Below are positions 36,793 to 46,012 of a DNA stretch of 64,000 nucleotides, one piece after another. This DNA is from Thermohalobaculum sp963700775 (GTDB lineage: Bacteria; Pseudomonadota; Alphaproteobacteria; Rhodobacterales; Rhodobacteraceae). The stretch lies in contig CAVOYU010000001.1 in NCBI GenBank assembly GCA_963700775.1, forward strand, positions 62,001-126,000, in the 5' to 3' direction. The translations under genes were made by a program, and so were the position numbers. Under the pieces are notes generated by a model. That model was not told the origin of the DNA. It was given only the letters and a program-made list of their open reading frames with translations, and did not search any database. Positions within the stretch are counted from its first letter, which is position 1; every line of letters begins with the position of its first letter.

Positions 36793-37761
36793 CTACTGCC
36801 GGTCTTGGAGGACCGGAAAGAGCTGCTCTGCCATGATCCTGTGGCCCCGTGCATTCGGATGGGGGTCGCCGGGCATCGCCCAGATTTCCTCGGGCTCCAG
36901 GTTCAGGAAGCCTGGCAGCAGATCGACATAGGTATAGCCGAGCTCGCCGGCGATCTCGCGCATCTGTTCATGGATCGTCATGAAGGGATAGTCGACCAGA
37001 TTGTGCACGTCTGGCATCATCGCGAGATAGATACGAATATTGTGCGATCTTGCCTCTTCGGCGAGCCTGCCAAGCTCGGCGCGCATCGTCTGGAAGCCTG
37101 GCGATGCCGGGTCGTAGACTGCGTTGTAGTGATCGATCAGCACATTCTCCCCATGTGGCGCCATGACATTCTGAAATGCGGCCCAAACGGTGACCGCAAG
37201 CTGGCTGTTCCGCAGAAGGAAGTTGCCGCCGCCGGGATCCAGCTCCTCGGCATCGCGCAGGAAATAAAGCACTATGATGTCGGTCGGCCCAGTCTCCTTC
37301 AGGTTCCGGAAATAATTCTCGGTGTAGCGTAGCGCATTATAGTTTCCGACACCTGCGTTGAGAACCTGGACCGCGTCCCCGGCGTCTCGGAACATCCTCT
37401 CCAGAACGCCGCTGACCGTGTCGTCTTCCGGGACGCCCCATCCGAGGGCAATCGACCCCCCCAGCACCAGAATCCGCCGCCCGCCCGGAGCAAGCGACTC
37501 CAGCGGGCCACCCCGCAGGCCAAATTCGTTCAGGCGAATCTCGACGGATTGAAGAATATCGGACTTGTTCCGAAGATGCTCGTGACCAAGTTCTGGTCGT
37601 TCGCTCCGCGTCTTTAGTTCCTTTGCATATCTCCACATCTCGATGTTATAATTTTTCATCGAACTGTTCTGGAGGCGGAGAATCAATTCACCGCCGAGCA
37701 GGCTAACCGCGAGGGCGCCCATGAACAGTACAGCCAAACCAAGGCTATTGCGGCGGGCCAT
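36793..37761 (-). CDS. Membrane-anchored SGNH/GDSL hydrolase-like protein 1
   Basis: A 322-aa protein with an N-terminal membrane anchor (LGLAVLFMGALAVSLLGGELILRL) and a periplasmic SGNH domain. Block I is RILVLGGSIALGWGVPEDD, the oxyanion region is LNAGVGNYNALRY, and the catalytic Asp/His pair is DPHPNARGH. It is probably an esterase or O-acyltransferase working with the MBOAT protein encoded next. The start ATG has AGGAG six bases upstream; an earlier in-frame start would add about 40 non-conserved residues. Confidence 0.82.
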   Translation of the reverse strand: MARRNSLGLAVLFMGALAVSLLGGELILRLQNSSMKNYNIEMWRYAKELKTRSERPELGHEHLRNKSDILQSVEIRLNEFGLRGGPLESLAPGGRRILVLGGSIALGWGVPEDDTVSGVLERMFRDAGDAVQVLNAGVGNYNALRYTENYFRNLKETGPTDIIVLYFLRDAEELDPGGGNFLLRNSQLAVTVWAAFQNVMAPHGENVLIDHYNAVYDPASPGFQTMRAELGRLAEEARSHNIRIYLAMMPDVHNLVDYPFMTIHEQMREIAGELGYTYVDLLPGFLNLEPEEIWAMPGDPHPNARGHRIMAEQLFPVLQDRQ

Positions 37762-37992
37762 TGCATCTCCTGTGGGTCGCCGGCACCTGCGATTGTCGGC
37801 TAGTGGTTCGCATATGTGCAAAGGCGTGTAAATATCCCGCCGACCGTGAAGCGGCCACGCTGCCCGGGCAGTTGGTCGCACAGCGCCGCAATGCCTTCGA
37901 TGGACTTCAGTCGGGGGTCTTCAATTCGGCCGCCGGGCGCGGATTGGCCGCCGAGTTGCTAAGACGCAGCTTTTGTGGCAATGCGCCGGTGA

Positions 37993-39234
37993 ATGCGGAT
38001 ACGGCCGATGGAAACGCAGATGCGGCAGACGCTGGTCAAAGTAACAGGAGTTGCACTTTTCGCGGTGTTGCTGCTCGGGATTCCCGAGTTGGTGCTGAGG
38101 CTTTTCCCCTCGCTGATCGCAGTATCCGTGATCGACCGCATGCATCCGGATCTGCGTTCGGAAATCGCATCCCGGCTCGATCTTCCGGTCGGCAGCGACT
38201 ACCAGATAATCCCGTCGGCCGAGCGGTTGGACCAGGGTCCCGACCTCTACCTCACGAAGCCGAACCGACCGTACTTTCGCCCCGTCGACCCGATCGATGC
38301 AAAGGCAGGCGCGCGCGATACCATGCACACCGATGCGCGCGGATTTTGCAACCCGGAGCGCATCGAGAACCTGCCTCGCTACGACATCGCGACCCTAGGC
38401 GGGTCGGTGCCGAACTGCGCCTCCGTCGGCGGCGACGAGGTCTTCTCGACCCGCCTCGGCGACCTCCTGGGTGTGGGAAGTTACAACCTGACGGTCTATG
38501 CTGTCGGTCCCTACGAATACAACGAGATCATCGCCCGATACTACGATGAGCTCAAGCCGCGGGTCGTGATCTTCGCGATCGCCGAAGCAAATGACCTTCG
38601 CGACTCCCAGAGATATCTCGATCATCGGGCGGGCAAGGTCAGGGATAGGAAGGGAAAACTCGGCGGCCCGTTCAGGGTCAGCTATGCCCTGGCTTTCGTG
38701 AAGGCCTCGGTCGAGGCACTGGCCAAGCGGATATCCGCGGCGACCCGCCCCGACTTTCGGTACTCGGTCGAAGCCGTCGGCACCCGCGTCGGGATGAACG
38801 TGACCAACGGCGACAGCGACGAGTTGCAAGCGGCGAAGGATATGCTCGACGGGAAGCTCTCTCCCGACCTCTACGCCGCGCCGCTCGAAAGCTTCGTCGG
38901 CCTGGCGAAAGCGAAGGGCTTCCGCCCGGTCGTCCTGACCGTGCCCGCAGCCTACACCGTGTACCAGTCCAGCGTCATCTTCGAGGACCCCGGGATCGGC
39001 GGGGTGATGGCCAACTACAGCGAGACCCAGCGTCGCTGGCTGGCCGAGAATGCCGCCAGGATCGGTTACGAGTATCTCGATCCGACCGACTTCCTGCAAG
39101 AGCGGGCCGCCGACGGACCACTGCTCTATTTTCCGTCCGATGTGCACCTGACCGCGGCGGGCCACGATGCGCTCGCCCAGGCGGTCGCGCATTCAGTCCG
39201 GTCCGAGCTGTCACTCGCGACCGCGGTCGAGTAG
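37993..39234 (+). CDS. Membrane-anchored SGNH hydrolase-like protein 2
   Basis: A 413-aa protein. An N-terminal anchor (LVKVTGVALFAVLLLGIPELVLRLF) precedes an SGNH-like domain with IATLGGSVPNCASVGGDEVF as block I, VYAVGPYEYNEII near block II and DVHLTAAGHDALAQ holding the C-terminal Asp/His. It is divergent from the first SGNH/MBOAT pair and is followed after 21 bases by another SGNH gene. Three starts are possible within 30 bases; I list the first ATG. It may act on a different acyl position or substrate. Confidence 0.75.
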   Translation: MRIRPMETQMRQTLVKVTGVALFAVLLLGIPELVLRLFPSLIAVSVIDRMHPDLRSEIASRLDLPVGSDYQIIPSAERLDQGPDLYLTKPNRPYFRPVDPIDAKAGARDTMHTDARGFCNPERIENLPRYDIATLGGSVPNCASVGGDEVFSTRLGDLLGVGSYNLTVYAVGPYEYNEIIARYYDELKPRVVIFAIAEANDLRDSQRYLDHRAGKVRDRKGKLGGPFRVSYALAFVKASVEALAKRISAATRPDFRYSVEAVGTRVGMNVTNGDSDELQAAKDMLDGKLSPDLYAAPLESFVGLAKAKGFRPVVLTVPAAYTVYQSSVIFEDPGIGGVMANYSETQRRWLAENAARIGYEYLDPTDFLQERAADGPLLYFPSDVHLTAAGHDALAQAVAHSVRSELSLATAVE

Positions 39235-39255
39235 GCTCGCGGGGAGCGGCAGCCG

Positions 39256-40374
39256 ATGATGAAGACAGTTTGGGCAATTGTGGGATCGGTCCTGATCGCA
39301 GCACTGACGCTGTTCACGATCGAAGGTGTCGTGAGCGTCACGCGGTGGAAACACTCCAGCCCAAGTCTGGCCTATGGCATCTTTAATGGGCTGTTCCGTA
39401 CCCCGGATCGCAGCGCAGGAGAGCCCGCTCAGCCGGGTCCGCCCTCGGCGACACGAGAGGAGATCGAAGCGCTGATCCCCGACATGATCGCGGCCGGCGT
39501 CGGCATGGGGAACGTCCCGTATCGCGAGCTGGTGACTGGGCGCGCCGCGATCAACGAGACAGGGCCCGACGGCTGCCGGTCTCCTAGACCTGGAGCCAGC
39601 AAGGTCACGACCTATATCCGCAGTGGCGACTACGACCGCTTCGACCCGCCCAGCCTGTTTTACGACGCCGCGGGAGAGATCGGCAGCAAGCTCCAGCAGT
39701 TCATCGACACCTACTCGGTGAAGAGATCACACTTCAATAGCAATTCCATGGGCGAGCGGGTGACGGTCCCTGCGGTGGACTCGGTCAGAAAGGTTCTGAT
39801 TGCCGGCAACTCGGTCGCTGCGGGCTCGATGATTGACGACAGCGAAACGATCTCGTCGCAACTGCAGCGTACCGGTTCCACCGAGCAATATGTGAACCTC
39901 GGTGTCAATGGCGTGGCGGCGGCGGACATCATCTGCCGGCTCGAAAAGGCGGCGGAGCGATATCGGGGCAGTATCACGGGGCTGGTTTATGTCTATTGCG
40001 AGAACGACTTCGATTCCTCGCTCCCGTACGGCCGGCCCGAAGAGGTGATTGCCTGGTTGAAGTCGTTTGCCGATCGGGAGCGCATTCCCGAGGTGACGGT
40101 CGTGTTCGCGCCCTACATCTATAACATCGTGCCGGATCTTACACGCTTTGCCGGCACGCGTGGCGCGACCCATGGCTGGTTCGCCGAGGAAGCGGCGCGG
40201 TTAAAATTGGAAGCCGAGGCGGCCGGCTTCACCTATCTCAGCATCGCCGATGTCGCCCGCGACGAAGCGCAGCGGCGCGGCACCGATTTTGCCGTGTTGG
40301 CGCTCTTCGTCGACCACGTCCATCTGTCGGACTACGGCGTATCGCTGCTGGTCGAGGCGCTGAACGCGCGCTAA
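39256..40374 (+). CDS. Membrane-anchored SGNH hydrolase-like protein 3
   Basis: A 372-aa protein with an N-terminal helix (VWAIVGSVLIAALTLFTIEGVV) and a periplasmic domain. SGNH-like landmarks: KVLIAGNSVAAGSMIDDSE, VNLGVNGVAAADIICRLEKA and the C-terminal DHVHLSDYGVSLLVE. The block I serine (NSVAAG) is slightly atypical (GNS for GDS). It is distant from the other two SGNH proteins in sequence. It is likely to be expressed with the preceding gene. Confidence 0.7.
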   Translation: MMKTVWAIVGSVLIAALTLFTIEGVVSVTRWKHSSPSLAYGIFNGLFRTPDRSAGEPAQPGPPSATREEIEALIPDMIAAGVGMGNVPYRELVTGRAAINETGPDGCRSPRPGASKVTTYIRSGDYDRFDPPSLFYDAAGEIGSKLQQFIDTYSVKRSHFNSNSMGERVTVPAVDSVRKVLIAGNSVAAGSMIDDSETISSQLQRTGSTEQYVNLGVNGVAAADIICRLEKAAERYRGSITGLVYVYCENDFDSSLPYGRPEEVIAWLKSFADRERIPEVTVVFAPYIYNIVPDLTRFAGTRGATHGWFAEEAARLKLEAEAAGFTYLSIADVARDEAQRRGTDFAVLALFVDHVHLSDYGVSLLVEALNAR

Positions 40375-40476
40375 CGCCGCCGTCCGGACGGACGGGAGCC
40401 CGCCATGCCCGGCCTCGATCCGGGCATCCGGCCGCGTCCCCCCTCGCAGGAAGCCAATGCCGGCGCCGCGGCGCCC

Positions 40477-41223
40477 CTAGCTGCTCTCGATGTTGATCGT
40501 CAGCGTCTTGCGCAGCACGTTGCGGTCGTTGCCGGTCATCGGGAACACCGAGTGCCAGGAGTTGTTGGTCTTGATGAAGACCAGGCACTGGTTCGGCTCG
40601 AACGGAAAGGTCTTCAGCTCGGTGACGTCGTCGAAATCAAGGTAGCTGTTCACCCGGTTGAAGATCTTCGTCTTGTCCTTCGGCCAGACCATCGCGGTGC
40701 CGCCGCCCCAGGAGTCGTTCCACTCGCCCTCCTTCAGCATCGGCATCACCATTGTGACGATCTTCTTCTTGTGGTCGGTGTGCGGCAGGATGTTGCCCCC
40801 GGTGATCGGCATCGCCGAGAACTCGAACCGCGCCTTCAGGCTCGGGAAGTGCGGGATCGGGTTGCCCCGCTTCAGCGCCCGGAGCTTCAGGTAGACCTGC
40901 TCGGCGAAGCCTGGCGACGGGAAGCCGAGGTCGAGCCCGCGCGACTTCAGCATCTCCAGCGTGTCGGAGATGAAACGCGGCGACTTGATATAGGCGTGGA
41001 AGCGGCTCCAGGGCGCCGACTTGCGGACATATCGGCGATACTTGGCGCCGTTGTTCATCTGCGCCAGCGAGTATTTCTCGCCCTTGGTCGGCTTGTACTC
41101 GAACAGTTCCATGGGCGGGAACGCATCCACCAGCTCGCGGTAGGTGCCCTCGTCCATGCAGGGCCGCGCCATGCCGATCGGAAACGGCTCGTAGTCGATC
41201 TCGATGTTGTCGAAGTTCAGCAT
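40477..41223 (-). CDS. 2-oxoglutarate/Fe(II)-dependent oxygenase-like protein, copy 2
   Basis: A 248-aa paralogue of the oxygenase encoded at 34.5 kb. Both start MLN(F/Y)(D/N) and share YEP-P near residue 12. Iron ligands: ILPHTDHKKK and NNSWHSVFPM; the strand after is LRKTLTINIE. It begins four bases after the stop of the glycosyltransferase-like gene on the same strand, so the two are co-expressed. It may hydroxylate the same type of acceptor as the first copy, at another step. Confidence 0.8.
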   Translation of the reverse strand: MLNFDNIEIDYEPFPIGMARPCMDEGTYRELVDAFPPMELFEYKPTKGEKYSLAQMNNGAKYRRYVRKSAPWSRFHAYIKSPRFISDTLEMLKSRGLDLGFPSPGFAEQVYLKLRALKRGNPIPHFPSLKARFEFSAMPITGGNILPHTDHKKKIVTMVMPMLKEGEWNDSWGGGTAMVWPKDKTKIFNRVNSYLDFDDVTELKTFPFEPNQCLVFIKTNNSWHSVFPMTGNDRNVLRKTLTINIESS

Positions 41224-41227
41224 CGGA

Positions 41228-42592
41228 TCACGCGGCCTCCCCGAGCTTGCCGGCACCGCTGAAGGTCTCCCGCTTGCCCGGAGAGTCGTGCTCGGCGGTC
41301 GTGAGCACCCAGCGCACGCCCGGATTGCGCCGCGCCGCCATTTCCAGCTGCAGTTTCCACCACTCGGGCGACTGCAGCAGCAGCGGCAGGTCGTCGCCGA
41401 CCCGGATCAGCTTGCCGTCCGGGTCGCAGGCGACCGCCACATGGACGAACTTGCCCGCGGCCGCGAACATCTCGTCCAGCACGAAGCCCACATCGTCGTC
41501 CGGCACGCCGTCCAGCACGCCGGCCGAGATCACGCCGTCGAAGCTGCCCTCGATCGGGCCGTCGAAGGGCGCGCCCGCGCCGCCCAGGCAGGTGACGCTG
41601 GCCCCCGGCCACTTCGGATGGCTGGCCGAACCGCTGGCCGAACCATAGTCGAGCACACTCTTCGCGCCGGTCTCCGAGATCAGCCGCGCGATCGCGTCCT
41701 CATGCCCGGCGAGCGCGTTGGTGCCGCTGGCCGCCGCACCCTCGTTGTGCGTCCGCCGGTGCATCTCGGCGAACTGCGGGAAGCGCTGGCTGGGCCGCTC
41801 GCGGGTGAACTGGGTGAAACGCGCCTTGTCGGCCGCCCGCTCCAGCGAGAACCAGACCTCGCCGTCCGGATGCGGCTGGTACTTGAGCTGGTCAGGGAAG
41901 GGCTGCCAGGGCTGGGTCTGCAGCGTGGTGAAGTGGAAGCACTTCGACTCCCCGGCCTCGAACTCCTCGTCCCGCGCGTTCCAGACGCCCGGCAGCTTGG
42001 CCCACAGCTTGTTGCCGTGGGTGATGTCGCGGAAGTCCGCGTGCTTCTTGCCGTGCTGGGCGTCCTCGAGCTTCCAGTATTTGATCATCTTCTCGCAATC
42101 GAGCAGCATGACCGAGGTCTCGCGCTCGGTGATGCCGAGCATGGCCGCGTCGCCCATATCCATGTCGAAGAGTTCGGCCGGATCGCCGAGATAGATCTGG
42201 TCGACATCGTTGAAGATCGCACGGCCCGTGCCGCCGGCCAGCGCCGGGATCGCGTAGCGGTAGTTGGTGAAGCCGGTCTTCCAGCCGCTGCGGTCGAAGC
42301 CCTTCAGGTCCTTCATCAGGTAGATCTCGTAGACCCGCGACGGGTCGCGCACCTGCTGGACCGCCCAGACGAAGACCCGCTCGGCGCGGTACTGGCGCGG
42401 CTCGGTGCCCATGAAGATGCGCACCGGCGCCTTCCCGCTCGGCGTCACCCCGGGGGCCACGTCGAAGCGGATCACCTCCGGCTTCTCGCGGAACCCGTCG
42501 GGCCGCTCGCGGTCCCTGCGGAACCAGTAGGCCATCCGTTTGTGGTGCCAAAGCGTCTTGAACTGGCGTTCTTTCTTATACTTCGTCGCCAT
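41228..42592 (-). CDS. Glycosyltransferase-like / methyltransferase-like fusion protein
   Basis: A 454-aa protein. The N-terminal part (about 1-260) looks like a GT8-type or glycogenin-type nucleotide-sugar transferase: RIFMGTEPRQYRAERVF, and the DxD-like metal motif in AIFNDVDQIYLGDPAELFD. The C-terminal part (from about 300) has a SAM-methyltransferase-like core (AKSVLDYGSASGSASHPKWP, FDGVISAGVLDGVPDDDV), lacking a clean GxGxG. It may add a sugar to a surface lipid or polysaccharide. It forms a two-gene unit with the downstream 2OG oxygenase gene. The assignment is by pattern only. Confidence 0.6.
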   Translation of the reverse strand: MATKYKKERQFKTLWHHKRMAYWFRRDRERPDGFREKPEVIRFDVAPGVTPSGKAPVRIFMGTEPRQYRAERVFVWAVQQVRDPSRVYEIYLMKDLKGFDRSGWKTGFTNYRYAIPALAGGTGRAIFNDVDQIYLGDPAELFDMDMGDAAMLGITERETSVMLLDCEKMIKYWKLEDAQHGKKHADFRDITHGNKLWAKLPGVWNARDEEFEAGESKCFHFTTLQTQPWQPFPDQLKYQPHPDGEVWFSLERAADKARFTQFTRERPSQRFPQFAEMHRRTHNEGAAASGTNALAGHEDAIARLISETGAKSVLDYGSASGSASHPKWPGASVTCLGGAGAPFDGPIEGSFDGVISAGVLDGVPDDDVGFVLDEMFAAAGKFVHVAVACDPDGKLIRVGDDLPLLLQSPEWWKLQLEMAARRNPGVRWVLTTAEHDSPGKRETFSGAGKLGEAA

Positions 42593-42690
42593 GCCATCTC
42601 ACGCCCGGTGAGGGCGCCCTCCTGCTCAATTCCCAGAGACGTTCTGCGCCGTAGGCCGAGACCTATGACATTCGGCGGAAAAATTCCAGA

Positions 42691-43965
42691 TCACGGGCAC
42701 GTCCGCCCTGCCTCCGGCGCGGCCTGCGCCTTCTCCCGCTCGATCCGCAGCGCCTCGCTGAGGATGACCAGTTCGCCCCGGTAATTCGACAGGACTTTCA
42801 ACAGGAAAGCCAGCTCGGTGTCGCGGCTGTGGCCGGGCGAGTAGGCATTCGGAGTCGCGCTGTCGCCCGGATAGCTGCCGGCTTGATGCTGGAACAGATC
42901 AATTCCCGCGACGATCAGTCGCGCGGGTTGCAGGGCCACCGCGACCGCCATCATCGAGGCCCCGTTGGTGGGTCTCAGATGCCCCCAGGGGAAGGCGTCG
43001 ATCTCGGGCGCCAGCTCGCGGGCGTTGAAGTAGCGTCCCCGATGCCGCGACAGGGCAAGGCTGCGGATCTTGGCGCAGTGCTCCTCCGCATAGCGGGTCA
43101 TCACCCCGAAGATCGGTTGCGCCAGCGCCCGCAGGGTCGGCTTGCCGCCGGTGAAGACCACGTCCGGCACGGTGAACTTGCCCCTCTCAATCCAGGAATG
43201 GTTGACCCGGAACAGTGCGTCATGGGCGATCCCGTCCAGCGCCGGTTCCTCCGAGGACGGTCCGTTGCCGAGGCAGAGGATCGTCTCGGGCGCCCCGATC
43301 GCCGCACGCAGCTCCTCCAGCGTCGCGTAGCGCCAGAGCCGCCAGCCGATCAGCCGCCGCAGGCCGGCGTTGCGCGACAGCCAGACCAGCGCCGCACCGA
43401 TACCGGGCACAGCCTTGGCCTCCTGGCGCAGGGGCTTGAGATCGCGGGCAATCAGGTTCCTCAGCATGTCAGCGAACTCGGCCGGCGCGAGCTGCCGCCT
43501 GCCCGCCTCGCCCGCCTCAGGCGTCATGCCGACGACCGTCTCGCAGGCCCCGGCAAGCGCCTGCCCCGGCGCCAGCATCCGGTTGCCGCCCGAGGTGGTC
43601 GCCACGATGGCGATCGCCATCCGGCCAAGGGTCCGCATCACCGCCGCCGGGGGCACTTCGCGTGGCTCGGCCAGCACCGCCGACCGGATGTTGCGGTTGC
43701 GGATGAATATCCGCACCAGCGGGCCGGCGGCAACGGGCGGCGGCAGCACCGCGCAGGACGGGAAGCGTTCCGCCAGCCGCCGGCGGAGTTCCGCGTCCCC
43801 GGGCGTGAGCAGGATCTCGGTGCGCGGATGCCGCTCGCGCATCGCGGCGATCACCGGCGCCAGCGCCTCGTAGGCCGCGAGGTCGCCGCCCATGACCCAC
43901 AGCGTCCGCTCGGGCCTTGCCCCGGACAGGCCAAGCCGCTCGCGGATGCGGCGAAGCGGCGCCAT
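42691..43965 (-). CDS. Two-domain putative glycosyltransferase
   Basis: A 424-aa protein starting at the ATG that shares one base with the upstream stop (TGATG). The N-terminal 180 residues recall a Kdo-transferase-like or GT-B half (VMGGDLAAYEALAPVIAAMR, TEILLTPGDAELRRRL). The C-terminal half has the GT42/MptE-like signature ILCLGNGPSSEEPALDGIAHD with FRVNHSWI and a following PDVVFTGG. This order suggests a sialyltransferase-like or DUF115-like fold. It is co-transcribed with the ELM1-family gene. It lacks a clear acceptor assignment. Confidence 0.6.
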   Translation of the reverse strand: MAPLRRIRERLGLSGARPERTLWVMGGDLAAYEALAPVIAAMRERHPRTEILLTPGDAELRRRLAERFPSCAVLPPPVAAGPLVRIFIRNRNIRSAVLAEPREVPPAAVMRTLGRMAIAIVATTSGGNRMLAPGQALAGACETVVGMTPEAGEAGRRQLAPAEFADMLRNLIARDLKPLRQEAKAVPGIGAALVWLSRNAGLRRLIGWRLWRYATLEELRAAIGAPETILCLGNGPSSEEPALDGIAHDALFRVNHSWIERGKFTVPDVVFTGGKPTLRALAQPIFGVMTRYAEEHCAKIRSLALSRHRGRYFNARELAPEIDAFPWGHLRPTNGASMMAVAVALQPARLIVAGIDLFQHQAGSYPGDSATPNAYSPGHSRDTELAFLLKVLSNYRGELVILSEALRIEREKAQAAPEAGRTCP

Positions 43966-45092
43966 CAGGCCGCCCCGGAGCCGAGCAGGGTCCGGATCCG
44001 CCCGGCCAGTTCCTCGGCTGCGGCGGGCGCGACGGGAGGCTCCGCATTGAGCCTGCCGGCGAATATCTCCGCCTGGCCCGCGCGGGCCATGAGCTCGTGC
44101 ATCATGGCGATGTCGCGCGGCGGCGTGATCCAGCCGCCGCCGAGAACCGCCCGGCAGAACCGGGCCCACGGCCCGTGCCCGTCCGCGGCGCGCCGGAGCA
44201 CCCCGGCGATGCGCTGCCCGAACGGCGCAGGCTTCGGTTGCAGCGGGTAGATCGTCACCGGCCGTTCGGTTGCCACCGCCTCGGCCAGCATGGACTCGCT
44301 CTCGCCGGTCACCGCGATCAGGTCGGCGGCGGCGAGATAGGCAAGATAGGGGTTGTGCTTGCGCTCCGCGCTCCACTCGTGCAAATGCGCCTCCGGCGCC
44401 GCCGCGCGCATGGCGGAAACCGACGCGGCGGGGCTCCGGCGGCTGGTGACGATGGCAAGCGAGCCGCCGAGCGCCCGCACCGCCTCCGCCACGTCGCCCG
44501 CCATCCGGCCCGCGAATCCGGGATCGAAGCGATGCTGCGCCGTCGGCCCGCCGGCGAGCAGCAACACGCGCGGCCGCGCCATGCCCTCCAGCGGGTCGCC
44601 ATGCGCGTCCCGTGCCGCGTCCAGCGAAGCCCGGTCGATCTGGGTCGGGGGCACGGTCAGCTCCACCAGCCGGTCGTGCGGCAGAAGCTGGAAATGCGCG
44701 CAGGCGATCGAGATGTCCGCCGCCCCCGCATCCCCAGCCGCCTTGCGGCCGAGCAGCACGATGCGGCTCCGCCCGCCGCTCTGCCGCCGGATCCAGCGTG
44801 CCACCGGCACCACCCGCCGGCCCATGGCGAGGATCAGGTCGGGCCAGGGCGCGGCCAACGGGTCGCTGCCCGCCCGGTCGAGCGAGAACAGCGACGCACC
44901 GAGCACGGGGTTTGGCAACCGATTCAGCCAGTTGAAGGCCAGCCTCTTCTCGACGCCGGCGACGCCGGCGAGACGGGCGAGGCCGACCACCTGGGTGCGG
45001 TGACCGGGCCGGTCGTCGACCAGCAGCCAGACCAGCGGCGCCCGTTCGGGTCCGGAATCCATCGGCCTGCTCAGCCGGTCATGGCGTGACAT
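43965..45092 (-). CDS. ELM1/DUF1022-family protein
   Basis: A 375-aa protein of the family named after plant mitochondrial fission factor ELM1, which in bacteria has a GT-B-like fold. Landmarks: VWLLVDDRPGHRTQVVGLA, PDLILAMGRRVVPVARWI, VLLLAGGPTAQHRFD, and AADLIAVTGESESMLAEAVA near the C-terminus. Its gene sits before a putative glycosyltransferase gene with overlapping stop and start. The role in bacteria is uncertain; involvement in surface glycan or lipid synthesis is inferred. The ATG at 45092 has AAGG six bases upstream; 45062 is the alternative. Confidence 0.78.
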   Translation of the reverse strand: MSRHDRLSRPMDSGPERAPLVWLLVDDRPGHRTQVVGLARLAGVAGVEKRLAFNWLNRLPNPVLGASLFSLDRAGSDPLAAPWPDLILAMGRRVVPVARWIRRQSGGRSRIVLLGRKAAGDAGAADISIACAHFQLLPHDRLVELTVPPTQIDRASLDAARDAHGDPLEGMARPRVLLLAGGPTAQHRFDPGFAGRMAGDVAEAVRALGGSLAIVTSRRSPAASVSAMRAAAPEAHLHEWSAERKHNPYLAYLAAADLIAVTGESESMLAEAVATERPVTIYPLQPKPAPFGQRIAGVLRRAADGHGPWARFCRAVLGGGWITPPRDIAMMHELMARAGQAEIFAGRLNAEPPVAPAAAEELAGRIRTLLGSGAA

Positions 45093-45232
45093 TCGGAACC
45101 TTGCGAGACCCCTGGCGCTTTCCCGTGGCGGGCATGGCCCTGCGCGGCGCCGCGCCGCCCCTCGCCCCGAGGTTTGCATTTCCCCCGGGGCAGGCTAAAA
45201 CCCGCGCCGTAACATCACAGAAACGGTCCCCC

Positions 45233-45988
45233 ATGCCAACACTCGTTCTCATGCGTCATGGCGCCACTGTGGCCGGAGAGGAGAACCGTTTTGCCGGCTG
45301 GGACGACACCCCGCTCAGCCCCTCGGGCCTCGCCGACGCCGAGCGCGCCGCCGCAGCCCTGAAGGCGGCCGGGAGCGGCTTCGACCTCTGCTTCACATCG
45401 TGCCTGACCCGCGCCCGCCAGAGCCTCGAGCCCATCGCCCGGTCGCTCGGCATCCCGGACGACCGGATAACCGCCGACTGGCGGCTGAACGAGCGCCACT
45501 ACGGGGCGCTGCAGGGGGAGACGCGGGCCGCCATGATCGAGCGCCACGGCAACGCCCGGGTCGTCGCCTGGCGGCGCTCCTACGACACCCGCCCGCCGTT
45601 GCTCGAGCCGGACGATCCGCGCTTTCTCGAACAGCTCGCCCGCCTGCCGCAGATTCCGGCCGACCAGCAGCCCCGCGGCGAGAGCCTGCGCGACGCGGTC
45701 GAGCGCGTGACCCCCGCCTGGACCGGCCTCATCGCCCCGGCGCTCCGGGACGGCAACTGCGTGCTGATCGTGGCCCATACCAGCTCGATCCGGGCGCTGG
45801 CGCGCACCATCGAAGGGCTGGACGACGAGGCGAGCGCGGCGTTCCGCATCGCCACCGCGATTCCGCGCTGCTACCAGCTCGATGACGACCTGCGCATGGT
45901 CGAGCGGGTCGACCTCACCACCGGCACGAAGTCGCAGATCCGCCACTGGGCGAACCGGGTGAAGCCGCGCTGGCTCGGACGGTTCTGA
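45233..45988 (+). CDS. 2,3-bisphosphoglycerate-dependent phosphoglycerate mutase, divergent
   Basis: A 251-aa histidine phosphatase fold enzyme of the GpmA type. The phosphohistidine motif is LVLMRHGATVAGEENRFAGW, the partner glutamate lies in RLNERHYGALQGETRA and the second histidine is in LIVAHTSSIRALAR. These distinguish it from plain phosphatases, although AHTSSIR departs from the usual AHGNSLR. It interconverts 3- and 2-phosphoglycerate. It converges with the serine palmitoyltransferase gene with only 24 bases between. The gene may be a housekeeping copy or may supply glycerate phosphate for lipid headgroups. Confidence 0.82.
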   Translation: MPTLVLMRHGATVAGEENRFAGWDDTPLSPSGLADAERAAAALKAAGSGFDLCFTSCLTRARQSLEPIARSLGIPDDRITADWRLNERHYGALQGETRAAMIERHGNARVVAWRRSYDTRPPLLEPDDPRFLEQLARLPQIPADQQPRGESLRDAVERVTPAWTGLIAPALRDGNCVLIVAHTSSIRALARTIEGLDDEASAAFRIATAIPRCYQLDDDLRMVERVDLTTGTKSQIRHWANRVKPRWLGRF

Positions 45989-46012
45989 GGCCGCCTCAGG
46001 GGCAGCCCCGGA

